DNA of 64,000 bases, taken from Lachnospiraceae bacterium (GTDB taxonomy: Bacteria > Bacillota > Clostridia > Lachnospirales > Lachnospiraceae). Location: NCBI GenBank assembly GCA_021202075.1, contig JAJQDT010000116.1:1-64000 (forward strand), in the 5' to 3' direction. Below the pieces are notes generated by a model. It was not told the origin of the DNA. It made no database searches and was given only the letters and a program-made list of their open reading frames with translations. Positions 17,346 to 24,478 of the stretch are shown one piece after another (the stretch's first letter is position 1; the number at the start of each line of letters is the position of its first letter). The position numbers and the translations under genes are program-made.

Positions 17346-17591
17346 TTATAATACAAACGCCGCGATCACACCAATCACCGCAAGGATGCAAAAAAACGGA
17401 AAGCTGCAGCATCCTCTGCGCGGATAACCGTAACCGCCCCATCCTCTGCGCGGTGGCGGGGGCATTCCCGGACCGCCCCGGAAACCGCCGCCCGGTCCTC
17501 CTGGGCCTCCGCGACCACCTCCCGGACCACCTGGCCCACCTCCTGGACCGCCCGGTCCGCCGCCATGTCCTCCTCCTGCTCTTCCTGGCAT
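17346..17591 (-). CDS. Small Gly/Pro-rich membrane peptide
   Basis: An 81-residue protein. Residues 1-48 are almost entirely Gly with Pro, Arg and His (repeats of GGPGGPGG), then come MPPPPRRGWGGYGYPRRGCC and a single C-terminal membrane helix (about residues 61-81). AGGAG lies 7 bases before the ATG, which favours this frame over an overlapping longer one. Similar Gly-rich, tail-anchored peptides occur in Clostridia, but I cannot name a function. The N-terminal coding DNA is itself a short GC-rich tandem repeat. Confidence 0.65.
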   Translation of the reverse strand: MPGRAGGGHGGGPGGPGGGPGGPGGGRGGPGGPGGGFRGGPGMPPPPRRGWGGYGYPRRGCCSFPFFCILAVIGVIAAFVL

Positions 17592-17790
17592 AATTTTTCT
17601 CCTTTCTGGATCCTGAATTTCCTGACCATTACATTACCCGGACATTTCTGCCAACAAATGATAAATCCCCTGTCTGCCACCATTCTATACGATACAATAT
17701 TCCGCAAAAATGGCACATTCTTTTAAGCATGTCATATCCGAACCATACAGTACAAAACCTCATCACTGCAATATCCGACAAAATTGTCCT

Positions 17791-18252
17791 CTACCTCATA
17801 CGCACCTTAAACTCCTGCTCCGCCTCTCTGCGCTGATCCTTCTTCGCGATATCCTGCCGCTTGTCATACAGCTTTTTACCCTTCGCGAGACCGATCTCAA
17901 CCTTCACGAGACTTCCCTTGAAATACACGCGCAGGGGGACCAATGTGTACCCCTTCACGGCAATTTTCCCCGCCATCCGGCCGATCTCCTGCTTATGAAG
18001 CAGCAGCTTCTTTGTGCGCAGCGGATCCTTATTGAAAATATTTCCCTTCTCATATGGGCTGATGTGCATCCCGTAAATCAGCACCTCTCCATTCTCAACC
18101 CGCACGAATGATTCTTTGATGCTGCATTTTCCCAGGCGCAGCGACTTCACCTCCGTGCCGTGAAGCGCCACACCGGCCTCATAGGTCTCTTCAATAAAAT
18201 AATCATGATATGCTTTTTTATTATTCGCAATCAGTTTAATGGATTCTCCCAT
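17791..18252 (-). CDS. smpB: SsrA-binding protein SmpB
   Basis: Binds tmRNA and brings it to stalled ribosomes for trans-translation. The sequence matches the family throughout: [49 protein letters not shown], and the basic C-terminal helix [16 protein letters not shown]. The length of 153 is normal. It follows secG on the same strand. The rnr gene that often lies between them in Firmicutes is absent, as is a recognisable ssrA nearby. Confidence 0.95.
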   Translation of the reverse strand: MGESIKLIANNKKAYHDYFIEETYEAGVALHGTEVKSLRLGKCSIKESFVRVENGEVLIYGMHISPYEKGNIFNKDPLRTKKLLLHKQEIGRMAGKIAVKGYTLVPLRVYFKGSLVKVEIGLAKGKKLYDKRQDIAKKDQRREAEQEFKVRMR

Positions 18253-18339
18253 TCTTTGTTACTCCCGTAATCCGGATTTCCCTGCTATATGAGAAAAAAA
18301 CGCTTATCATTTCTCCTAAAATCCAGGAATTCAATTAAA

Positions 18340-18376
18340 AGAAAAGGACTCATGCATTCTCTTTTGCATCAGTCCT
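18340..18376 (-). terminator. Terminator after secG
   Basis: On the minus strand AGGACTGATGCA pairs with TGCATGAGTCCT (12 bp, one mismatch), followed by TTTTCTTTT. It separates secG from smpB, so the two are probably not one simple operon. Confidence 0.8.
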
Positions 18377-18386
18377 CTTTACCCTG

Positions 18387-18626
18387 CTAGAAACCAAGAT
18401 TCAAAATAACCGCAATCACGATAAATCCGGCTGCGAGCCATTTTGTAATCCTGACAATCGCTCCCTCCATGGAACGGGATTTATTCTGGCTCCAATAGGT
18501 ATTGCCCATACCACCAATCGATCCGAGCCCTTCCTCTTTTCCCTGCTGAGCAAGCACAAGCACTGTCAACGCAATGCATATCAGTATAAAAATAACCGTT
18601 AAAATAATTCTGATTACCGTCGCCAC
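18387..18626 (-). CDS. secG: Preprotein translocase subunit SecG
   Basis: A small subunit of the SecYEG export channel with two transmembrane helices, a loop containing LAQQGKEEGLGSIGG, and the conserved GMGNTYWSQNKSRSMEG. I start it at the GTG at 18626 because AGGAGG ends 7 bases upstream. An ATG eight codons earlier would put that site inside the gene. This gives 79 residues, typical for the family. Confidence 0.9.
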   Translation of the reverse strand: MATVIRIILTVIFILICIALTVLVLAQQGKEEGLGSIGGMGNTYWSQNKSRSMEGAIVRITKWLAAGFIVIAVILNLGF

Positions 18627-18882
18627 GACCACACCTCCTATGTCAAACATGGACAGTCTACCACATCAAAGTCCGGATTGCAAGAGAATTTTTATAATTT
18701 CGCGCGGAATTTACCACTTGCTGCGTGGTCAGAGCTTATCCCACACGAAGTGAGGGATGCCTCCCGGCGATGAAAAAAAACGTAAAGATTGCAAGCATCC
18801 GGTCAGATTACCAGCTCCAGATGATTCGGAGGAATCACGCTTCAAAATTTTATAAAAAATTAAGAATATTTTTTCTGAATTT

Positions 18883-18891
18883 TGATATAAT
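18883..18891 (+). promoter_or_regulatory. Extended -10 promoter for the structured RNA
   Basis: TGATATAAT is a perfect extended -10 (TGn then TATAAT). Transcription would begin near 18898, at the start of the hairpin series. There is no clear -35. Confidence 0.55.
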
Positions 18892-18897
18892 AGAAGC

Positions 18898-19051
18898 GAA
18901 GATATCTGCTCAAGCACTTGTCTTCATATGCATTGCATTCACTTTTTAATAGTGTTTTAGGTCGACGAGACCGCAAATGGAAGGATAATTTGACCGACGA
19001 GGTCACTCTGGTTCGCCAGAGCAGGGTATGGTTAGCGCCGTACCCTTTTTT
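18898..19051 (+). ncRNA. Structured RNA upstream of the MazF/PemK-like gene
   Basis: About 150 bases with successive hairpins: GAAGA/TCTTC (18897-18925), CACT/AGTG (18940-18954), GGTC-GACGA-GACC (18960-18972), GACC-GACGA-GGTC (18992-19004), CTCTGG-TTCG-CCAGAG (19006-19021), then a terminator GGGTATGG/CCGTACCC with TTTTTT (19024-19051). The third and fourth share the loop GACGA while their stems are swapped, and they could also pair with each other. The toxin-like gene starts 26 bases after the T-run. Promoter, RNA, terminator and then protein is the layout of type III toxin-antitoxin loci. It could instead be a leader attenuator. Confidence 0.6.
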
Positions 19052-19077
19052 CATCTAATGCACAGTACAGGGAGATA

Positions 19078-19755
19078 ATGATTTTGAACGAATACTTAAA
19101 AGCACAAAATAAAGTCAATGAAAGCATCATAAAATGTTCTTTTCCTATTGATGAAATTGACCGTTTTTCCAAATCGGATTATCGCTGGGCTGACAATCGC
19201 TCAAAAAATTTTCAATTTCGCACAGTGCGAAAAGGTGAAATTTATCAGTTCGAGTTTGGCAAAAATTTTATTCCTGAAATGTCTTATGAACATCGCGGCC
19301 TCGTGATTGGAATTAAAAAAAAGTTGCTCTATGTACTTCCAATCTTTTCCTACAATGTACAAAAGCACACGGATGTGTACCACCCTGTAGATTTTCCTAA
19401 TTCTACAAGCGATATGTTCTTGCTTAAAAGCAGTGAATTTTCATTTATATCACATGATTCTGTGTTAAAGCTGAATGATCTGCGCACTGTAAGCATAAAT
19501 CGCATATTATATAAACAGAGCGGGCAAATTTCCCCATCCTCAGATACATACAAGCAGATTGAAACGCTGGTATTGAAAAAATACTTTCCAAGTTTCCAAT
19601 ATGATTTTGAACAGAGTTTGCAATCCATTCTGGCCTTACAGGAAAACATCTCCAATCTGGAAGCTGACAAAAACAATTTGACAGAAGAAAATGAAAAACT
19701 AAAAGCAGAAATTGAATCTCTCAAAAAGAAACTCGTCTCTATGGCTGAACAATAA
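19078..19755 (+). CDS. MazF/PemK-like protein with C-terminal coiled coil
   Basis: A 225-residue protein. Residues about 50-172 look like the MazF/PemK/ToxN RNase barrel: RKGEIYQFEFGKNFIPEM, then EHRGLVIGI, and the late strand DSVLKLNDLRTVSINRI. Residues about 180-222 form a clear leucine/glutamate coiled coil (ISNLEADKNNLTEENEKLK), which classical MazF lacks. If active it would be an endoribonuclease. No small protein antitoxin lies next to it; instead a structured RNA with its own terminator immediately precedes it. The start is uncertain: AGGGAG is only 3 bases from the ATG at 19078, whereas a TTG at 19084 is better spaced. The gene is AT-richer than its neighbours, which fits acquired DNA. 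Confidence 0.7.
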   Translation: MILNEYLKAQNKVNESIIKCSFPIDEIDRFSKSDYRWADNRSKNFQFRTVRKGEIYQFEFGKNFIPEMSYEHRGLVIGIKKKLLYVLPIFSYNVQKHTDVYHPVDFPNSTSDMFLLKSSEFSFISHDSVLKLNDLRTVSINRILYKQSGQISPSSDTYKQIETLVLKKYFPSFQYDFEQSLQSILALQENISNLEADKNNLTEENEKLKAEIESLKKKLVSMAEQ

Positions 19756-19863
19756 AATGGAGAAATAGCTTGTATTTTATTACGTTTCGTGTAAAATTAA
19801 ATATAGAAATCAGGAAAAGAATTCCGATTCATGATATCGTTTGTATCAGCGGAGGTGACCGAT

Positions 19864-20418
19864 ATGGCTTCCCGCCAGGAAAAGCATTTTAAAAATTATG
19901 AGTTTAAGCAGGTGCCCCGTGCCTCAGGCAAGGGATATAAAAACGTCTATAAATACATCGGAGATTACTATACCTGGGATATTCCTACACAAGGGCTTCG
20001 TCGCGAACGGCAGTGTTTTGTGCTGCTGGAGGTGATCTCCTTAATCCTTTATTTCGGCGCCGCAGTGCAGAATGCAGAGCAAAACAGGCTCGCCATCGTT
20101 GCTGTTCCCTCTATCTGTTCCCTGGCAGCCTGGGTATTTGAGCTCATTGCGATCGGATTTTTTTCTTTTGTGAAGCTGCCCTTAAAAGAAGAGGACTATA
20201 AGCGGGTTGACAGCACCTTTTTTCTCACCTTTCCGCTCCGGGCACTCTTCCTGACTGTTGCGACTGTCGGATGTATTATTTACACAATCAGAAATTCCGC
20301 CGGAATGCAGAGCTGGCTGCTCTCTCTGGTCTATGCCGTCTGCGCCGTACTTGCATTGGTTCTGATGATTCGTTACCAAAAATTAAAGGCCAGAAAAAAG
20401 GTCATTCTGGCGGAATGA
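19864..20418 (+). CDS. Four-helix membrane protein of unknown function
   Basis: A 184-residue protein with a basic N-terminal domain of about 55 residues (KHFKNYEFKQVP, YKYIGDYYTWDIP) and four predicted transmembrane helices, in two pairs with a charged loop between them. I do not recognise the family. The start at 19864 is set by GGAGGTG 8 bases upstream; an in-frame ATG eleven codons earlier lacks a site. It follows the MazF-like gene on the same strand by 108 bases, so cotranscription is possible. A repeat of family A and a terminator follow. Confidence 0.7.
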   Translation: MASRQEKHFKNYEFKQVPRASGKGYKNVYKYIGDYYTWDIPTQGLRRERQCFVLLEVISLILYFGAAVQNAEQNRLAIVAVPSICSLAAWVFELIAIGFFSFVKLPLKEEDYKRVDSTFFLTFPLRALFLTVATVGCIIYTIRNSAGMQSWLLSLVYAVCAVLALVLMIRYQKLKARKKVILAE

Positions 20419-20462
20419 AAAAGAATCGGAAGGGGGAACCCTCTCACCCTATCCGCTGCGCA

Positions 20463-20502
20463 AGCCGGGTGCGGCTTCAGCCGCAAAACTCCTTGCCCGG
20501 CT
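20463..20502 (+). repeat. Dispersed stem-hairpin repeat, family A, copy 2
   Basis: Outer stem AGCCGGGT/GCCCGGCT (8 bp) encloses GCGGC-TTCA-GCCGC (20471-20484) and the single strand AAAACTCCTT (20485-20494). CTGTGCATAAAA follows, as in copy 1, and runs directly into a terminator. Confidence 0.65.
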
Positions 20503-20510
20503 CTGTGCAT

Positions 20511-20553
20511 AAAAAGCTCCCGCATGCCTATTTCCGCGCACCGGGAGCTTTTT
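20511..20553. terminator. Bidirectional terminator between convergent genes
   Basis: AAAAAGCTCCC and GGGAGCTTTTT form an 11-bp stem with T-runs on both strands, between the four-helix membrane gene (+) and the SDR gene (-). Confidence 0.88.
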
Positions 20554-20572
20554 GATAAGACGCCTGGATTTC

Positions 20573-21283
20573 TTACCACGGCATAATGTTTCTCTGATAG
20601 TCGATAAACATATGCTCTCTGGAAATCTGGTCGATCTCCTCATTGATCTTGATCAGTGCTGCTGCGCTGTCCGCCGGCTCTACCTCAGCCACGTCGCCGC
20701 CGCCCATCTTTGTCTTGAGCCAGCCCGGATGCAGGCATACCACGCGCGCGCCCGGAATACTCTCATCAAAGTATCTCTGCAAAATCACGCAGGCCATGTT
20801 CTCCGCGCATTTCGACATTCCGTAGCTATATTCCTGTGAGCGGTGATTGTTTGTAATGCTCGCAGCCTCGGAGGTCACGCACACGATAGCGGTGCTGCTC
20901 TTGATTTCCGGAAGGAGCTCCTTGATCACACGCAGGAAGCCGACTGCGTTGATGTTTACAATCAGCGGAATCGCGTCGAGATCGGTCTCCTCAAGCGGGA
21001 CACGGTCTTTTGCGCGGATGACACCGGCGCAGCTGTAGATGGAATCCACGCCTTTAAGTGTCTCCTTTATCATGCCAACGGTTTTCTGTACTGCCTCGGT
21101 CGAAGAAATGTCGCACGGGAAAAATTTCAGATTCTTCCCCAGATCGGAGGCTTCCAGCTCTTCCATATACGGATTCCGGTTTAAATCCATCGCCCATACA
21201 TGATCGCCTTTCTCCAGATGCTGTTTCACGATCTGCATGCCAAGTCCTCCCGCGCCGCCTGTTACTACTACGTTTTTGCTCAT
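20573..21283 (-). CDS. Short-chain dehydrogenase/reductase
   Basis: A 236-residue SDR oxidoreductase. The cofactor loop is TGGAGGLG (residues 8-15) and the catalytic motif is YGMSK (Tyr-x-x-x-Lys) with an upstream VTSEA serine. After the active site comes VVCLHPGWLKTKMGG, typical of the family. Asp at the end of the second strand (AMDLNRNP) suggests NAD(H) preference. The substrate is unknown. The start at 21283 follows an AAGGAACGAGG site. It is directly downstream of the MFS gene, so the two may be one unit handling a sugar or polyol. Confidence 0.85.
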   Translation of the reverse strand: MSKNVVVTGGAGGLGMQIVKQHLEKGDHVWAMDLNRNPYMEELEASDLGKNLKFFPCDISSTEAVQKTVGMIKETLKGVDSIYSCAGVIRAKDRVPLEETDLDAIPLIVNINAVGFLRVIKELLPEIKSSTAIVCVTSEAASITNNHRSQEYSYGMSKCAENMACVILQRYFDESIPGARVVCLHPGWLKTKMGGGDVAEVEPADSAAALIKINEEIDQISREHMFIDYQRNIMPW

Positions 21284-21402
21284 GATACCTCGTTCCTTTC
21301 TGTTATTTTTGTGAGAGCACCGCATCGCAAAATTTCTGTAACACGATACTCTGAACATTTGTTATCATTATATCTTTTCATTCCAGAAGATTTCCTTTTC
21401 GT

Positions 21403-22614
21403 TCAGTTATTGCCCCGTGCCTGGAAATCTGACTCAATGGTACGGATCCTTCCACTGAAAACAATCAGGAGCACCACGACAACCGCCATAGGCAGCATCA
21501 TAAATTTCCACATTGTGCGGTAACCCAGTGCTTCCACAACAAAGCCTGCCGCAACCGGACCGGCCAGATTGCCAAGATCCTGTCCGATATACGCCATGTT
21601 GCTCGCAGCTCCGCGCCGGGCGGACGGTACGCATTTCATCGCCAGCGCCTGCAGGGTCGGCAGTGCGGTTCCATAGCCGAACGCCGCGATGGCTGCCGCT
21701 ATCAGGAACATCGCCAGATTGGTCGCAAGACTGATGATAAACAGGGACAGCGCAAAGCAGACCGCCGCCGGAATCATGACCTTCACTACACCAAACTTAT
21801 CGCTGAGTTTTCCGACAATCGGTCTGGAAACCAGCATGACGCAGGCATAAACCGTAAAGTACAGGCCAATATTTACAACACCCATGTTGGTTCCGTAAAT
21901 AGCAATAAACGAGCTGACTGTAAAGTAGGTTCCCACGAACAGGAAGAGCAGCACAGCCGGAATGATCGCCTCAATTGCCGCAACGCCGGAAAGCGTAATC
22001 TTAAATGTCTTATGCTCCTTCTCCGGAATCCTTGCAAGCCCGGTCGCAGCCACACCCAACACCACACAGCAGGCCGCAAGGAAGAAGGTGTTATTATAAC
22101 CGATATAGCGGTAAATCGTAAGTCCGATCGTCGGTCCAATCGCCTGGCATGCGCCCTGCGCCAGGGAAAAGATACCGATTCCTGACCCAAACTTCTCCGC
22201 CGGAAGTGTGTCTGACGCGATGGCCAGACAGCCGGTCGCAGTAAATGCTCTCGCAGTGCCCTCGAGCAGACGGAAGAACATGAGCATCGGCATCGATGAC
22301 GAAATTCCAAAACCGATATAGCAGAATGCCATCAGCGCCATCGAGCCCATCAGGAGCTTCTTACGGCTGAAGCTGTCCATCGCCGGTCCGGAAAATAATT
22401 TGAAAAACAACGCGGTCGCGGAAAAGAGTCCGGCCAGAAGCCCCACCGCCGTCGCCGCCGCGCCCAGGTAATCGGCGTACTTCGCGATCAGAGTATTCAC
22501 CATCTGCTGACCAAGATTCATCATCGCGTTTGCGATGAAAATACTGATAAACGCCGCGTTCCAGATTTTTCCGCCGCTCGCGTCTCCATTTTTGTTTTTA
22601 GCTGCTGTCTGCAT
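21403..22614 (-). CDS. MFS transporter
   Basis: A 403-residue major facilitator with twelve hydrophobic segments. Visible MFS features are DSFSRKKLLMG after helix 2, matching the loop 2-3 motif, and the repeated VGKLSDKFGVVKVMI in the second half. The substrate cannot be read from sequence. Upstream lie a family A repeat and a TGCACA-type site shared with neighbouring minus-strand genes, which suggests common control by the AraC regulator at 24479. Confidence 0.85.
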   Translation of the reverse strand: MQTAAKNKNGDASGGKIWNAAFISIFIANAMMNLGQQMVNTLIAKYADYLGAAATAVGLLAGLFSATALFFKLFSGPAMDSFSRKKLLMGSMALMAFCYIGFGISSSMPMLMFFRLLEGTARAFTATGCLAIASDTLPAEKFGSGIGIFSLAQGACQAIGPTIGLTIYRYIGYNNTFFLAACCVVLGVAATGLARIPEKEHKTFKITLSGVAAIEAIIPAVLLFLFVGTYFTVSSFIAIYGTNMGVVNIGLYFTVYACVMLVSRPIVGKLSDKFGVVKVMIPAAVCFALSLFIISLATNLAMFLIAAAIAAFGYGTALPTLQALAMKCVPSARRGAASNMAYIGQDLGNLAGPVAAGFVVEALGYRTMWKFMMLPMAVVVVLLIVFSGRIRTIESDFQARGNN

Positions 22615-22665
22615 TTGTAGCCTGCCTCCTTTTCCTGTCCCACATCGTTTTTTTGCGGAATGCCG

Positions 22666-22707
22666 GCCGCGCCTTCGTGCTTTAGCCCGAATTTCTAATG
22701 GCGTGGC
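22666..22707 (+). repeat. Stem-hairpin repeat, family A-like, copy 4
   Basis: Outer stem GCCGCGCC/GGCGTGGC (8 bp, one G-T) encloses CGTGC-TTTA-GCCCG (one mismatch) and the single strand AATTTCTAAT (22690-22699). The topology, spacer length and TTTA loop are those of copy 1. It lies in the leader of the MFS gene. Confidence 0.5.
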
Positions 22708-22786
22708 TATCCATTTCCTGTCGATACAAAATCTGTTTTCAGTTGTTAACTTTATTTTAAATGGAGCCCTCGGTTTTTCGTATGCG

Positions 22787-22807
22787 CCAAATTTAAGAAA
22801 TTGTGCA
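22787..22807 (-). promoter_or_regulatory. Candidate AraC-type regulator site A
   Basis: The minus strand reads TGCACAATTTCTTAAATTTG with a G following, matching the site at 24045-24065 at 19 of 21 bases. It lies about 30 bases before a possible -10 (TAAAAT) of the MFS gene. Confidence 0.45.
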
Positions 22808-22838
22808 CTTTACAATGAAAGCGTCCTACACATTTCAT

Positions 22839-23963
22839 CTACCCTTCCACAAACACCATGGAAGCCGGGCACACGTCCCGCGCGGCGACTCCCATGTATT
22901 GCAGGGAACCGTCGGCCCGGAGCAGAAATCTGGATATCACTTTTTCAAACACGTTTGTGACAAACAAAAACTGCCGGTCCGGGGAAAAACGCAGGATATT
23001 CGGCGCACCGTCCGGATTTTCCACGACAAACTGCAGGGCCATCGTGCCGTCTTTGTCAAGGCCGACGATGGCAATCACATTCTCGCCGCGAAGCCCGACA
23101 TACAAATGCAGCCCTTCCTCATCCATCACGATATCTGAAGGCATGATGGATTCATTGATGGGCCTTGGAAGCACATTCAGCTTCTGCATTCGCGATAACT
23201 TTCCTTTTCCGTCATAGGAAAATGCGTGTACGCAGGTGCTGCCCTCCATGTCCGCGTAAAAAACCGGAATGCGCGGATGGCAGATCCCATACCGAGGCGC
23301 TTCCCGCGAAGAAACCGAAATCTGGTCAAGCAGAACCAGCTTTTCCTCCCCATAATCAATTGCCAGAGAAAGAACACTGTCAAAGCCCTTATCGCAGGCG
23401 AAAAACAGATTCTTTCCCGGCGCTTTGCGGATGCAGTGTGTGCGGGTCATCTGTCCTTTGTAGGTCTTGTTCCGTTTCTTCGGAAGATATGCATCGGTCG
23501 CGCAGTCAAAATCTCCGTCCTTTTTCATCCGCATTAGAATGATATGTGATTCATCCTGAACCAGGCGCTCAGAGAACGAGCCATCCGATTTTTTTGTAAC
23601 TGTGCTCGTATGGCCAAACCCACCGTGGTGAGGAATCAGAAGGTATTCCTCTGTATCATCCCCGCAAATCCACGGCGGGTTAGGGCCAAGGGAGGAAGTC
23701 CGATCCGCGATTTGAACTTCATTACCGGACTCACTCAGCTTCAGCTTCACCAGCTCATCCGCAAATACGCCGTCCGCATAGGCGTCCGATTCATTCGTCG
23801 CGTAAACATAATTTCCCAACACATCATTTCCAAGAAAGCTCGCTGCGATTTCCCCGCAGGAATGCGACAGAAATGTAAGGGTGCCTGTCGCAGATTCATA
23901 ATCATAAAGAGAGAAGCCCTTTTCGCCGGGGCCGGGGCTCCAGTTGCCAACAATTACTTTCAT
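22839..23963 (-). CDS. Lactonase-family seven-bladed beta-propeller protein
   Basis: A 374-residue protein of the 6-phosphogluconolactonase-like propeller family (PF10282). Typical blade motifs include GFSLYDYESATGTLTFL, LHLYVGLRGENVIAIV and NILRFSPDRQFLFVTN. Substrates in this family include 6-phosphogluconolactone and other sugar lactones, but most members are untested. The start at 23963 is chosen by GAGGAG 8 bases upstream; a longer in-frame extension has no family similarity. A paralogue lies at 38377. It sits in a run of minus-strand hydrolase and transport genes. Confidence 0.82.
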   Translation of the reverse strand: MKVIVGNWSPGPGEKGFSLYDYESATGTLTFLSHSCGEIAASFLGNDVLGNYVYATNESDAYADGVFADELVKLKLSESGNEVQIADRTSSLGPNPPWICGDDTEEYLLIPHHGGFGHTSTVTKKSDGSFSERLVQDESHIILMRMKKDGDFDCATDAYLPKKRNKTYKGQMTRTHCIRKAPGKNLFFACDKGFDSVLSLAIDYGEEKLVLLDQISVSSREAPRYGICHPRIPVFYADMEGSTCVHAFSYDGKGKLSRMQKLNVLPRPINESIMPSDIVMDEEGLHLYVGLRGENVIAIVGLDKDGTMALQFVVENPDGAPNILRFSPDRQFLFVTNVFEKVISRFLLRADGSLQYMGVAARDVCPASMVFVEG

Positions 23964-24044
23964 ACCATCTCTCCTCGCTTTGCTGTTTATCACGATTTTT
24001 TTTCCGTTCTTAGCATATCTTTTTCCCGTCTTTTCCCAAAGAGC

Positions 24045-24065
24045 CCAAATTGAAGAAAATGTGCA
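24045..24065 (-). promoter_or_regulatory. Candidate AraC-type regulator site B
   Basis: The minus strand reads TGCACATTTTCTTCAATTTG with a G following, 19 of 21 bases shared with site A. It lies about 80 bases before the lactonase start, upstream of a possible -10 (TATGCT). Confidence 0.45.
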
Positions 24066-24267
24066 GAAATTTAATGTGTATAATACCATTGTCCTGCGTG
24101 TCACTGGCACAAAGTAAAACGATTTACGTCGTTTACTATACGTCCTGATTTTCGTTGAAAAACAAGGACACAGACACCGAGCGCGGTGACAATGGATATG
24201 CAAGAGCGCGAAGCGTGAAGGAATCCGCAGTAACATACTCTATGCCGCCCAAATCTTATATCTCTGC

Positions 24268-24318
24268 ACAAAAAAAGCCAAAATCACTCCCGGTTTTTCT
24301 GAGACGTGTTTTGGCTTT
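24268..24318 (-). terminator. Terminator after the AraC regulator gene
   Basis: On the minus strand AAAGCCAAAA pairs with TTTTGGCTTT across a 25-base loop and is followed by TTTT. It lies in the 515-base gap between lactonase and regulator, which also holds site B and a family B repeat. Confidence 0.7.
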
Positions 24319-24430
24319 GCACGGATTAAACTCTTCTGCTTATATTGTTGATGTCAGAATCCAATCGATTTCCATCATTGGTACGAATGATTCCCCCGGT
24401 ATTGCATTTTAATAGCTTTTGTTAAATATA

Positions 24431-24472
24431 CGCACTTCGCAACGAGTGCGAAGTACTGTCCTGAATCGTTGC
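24431..24472 (-). repeat. Dispersed repeat family B, copy 1
   Basis: 42 bases matching 55563-55604 at 35 positions, with every difference a transition. ACTTCGCA/TGCGAAGT forms an 8-bp hairpin, and the loop AACGA can also pair with the downstream TCGTT. It begins 7 bases after the stop codon of the regulator gene. Confidence 0.6.
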
Positions 24473-24478
24473 AAATTT

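Noticed and set aside
17592-17790. tmRNA (ssrA) next to smpB
   Set aside because: No tRNA-Ala-like ends or tag-coding region are visible around smpB.
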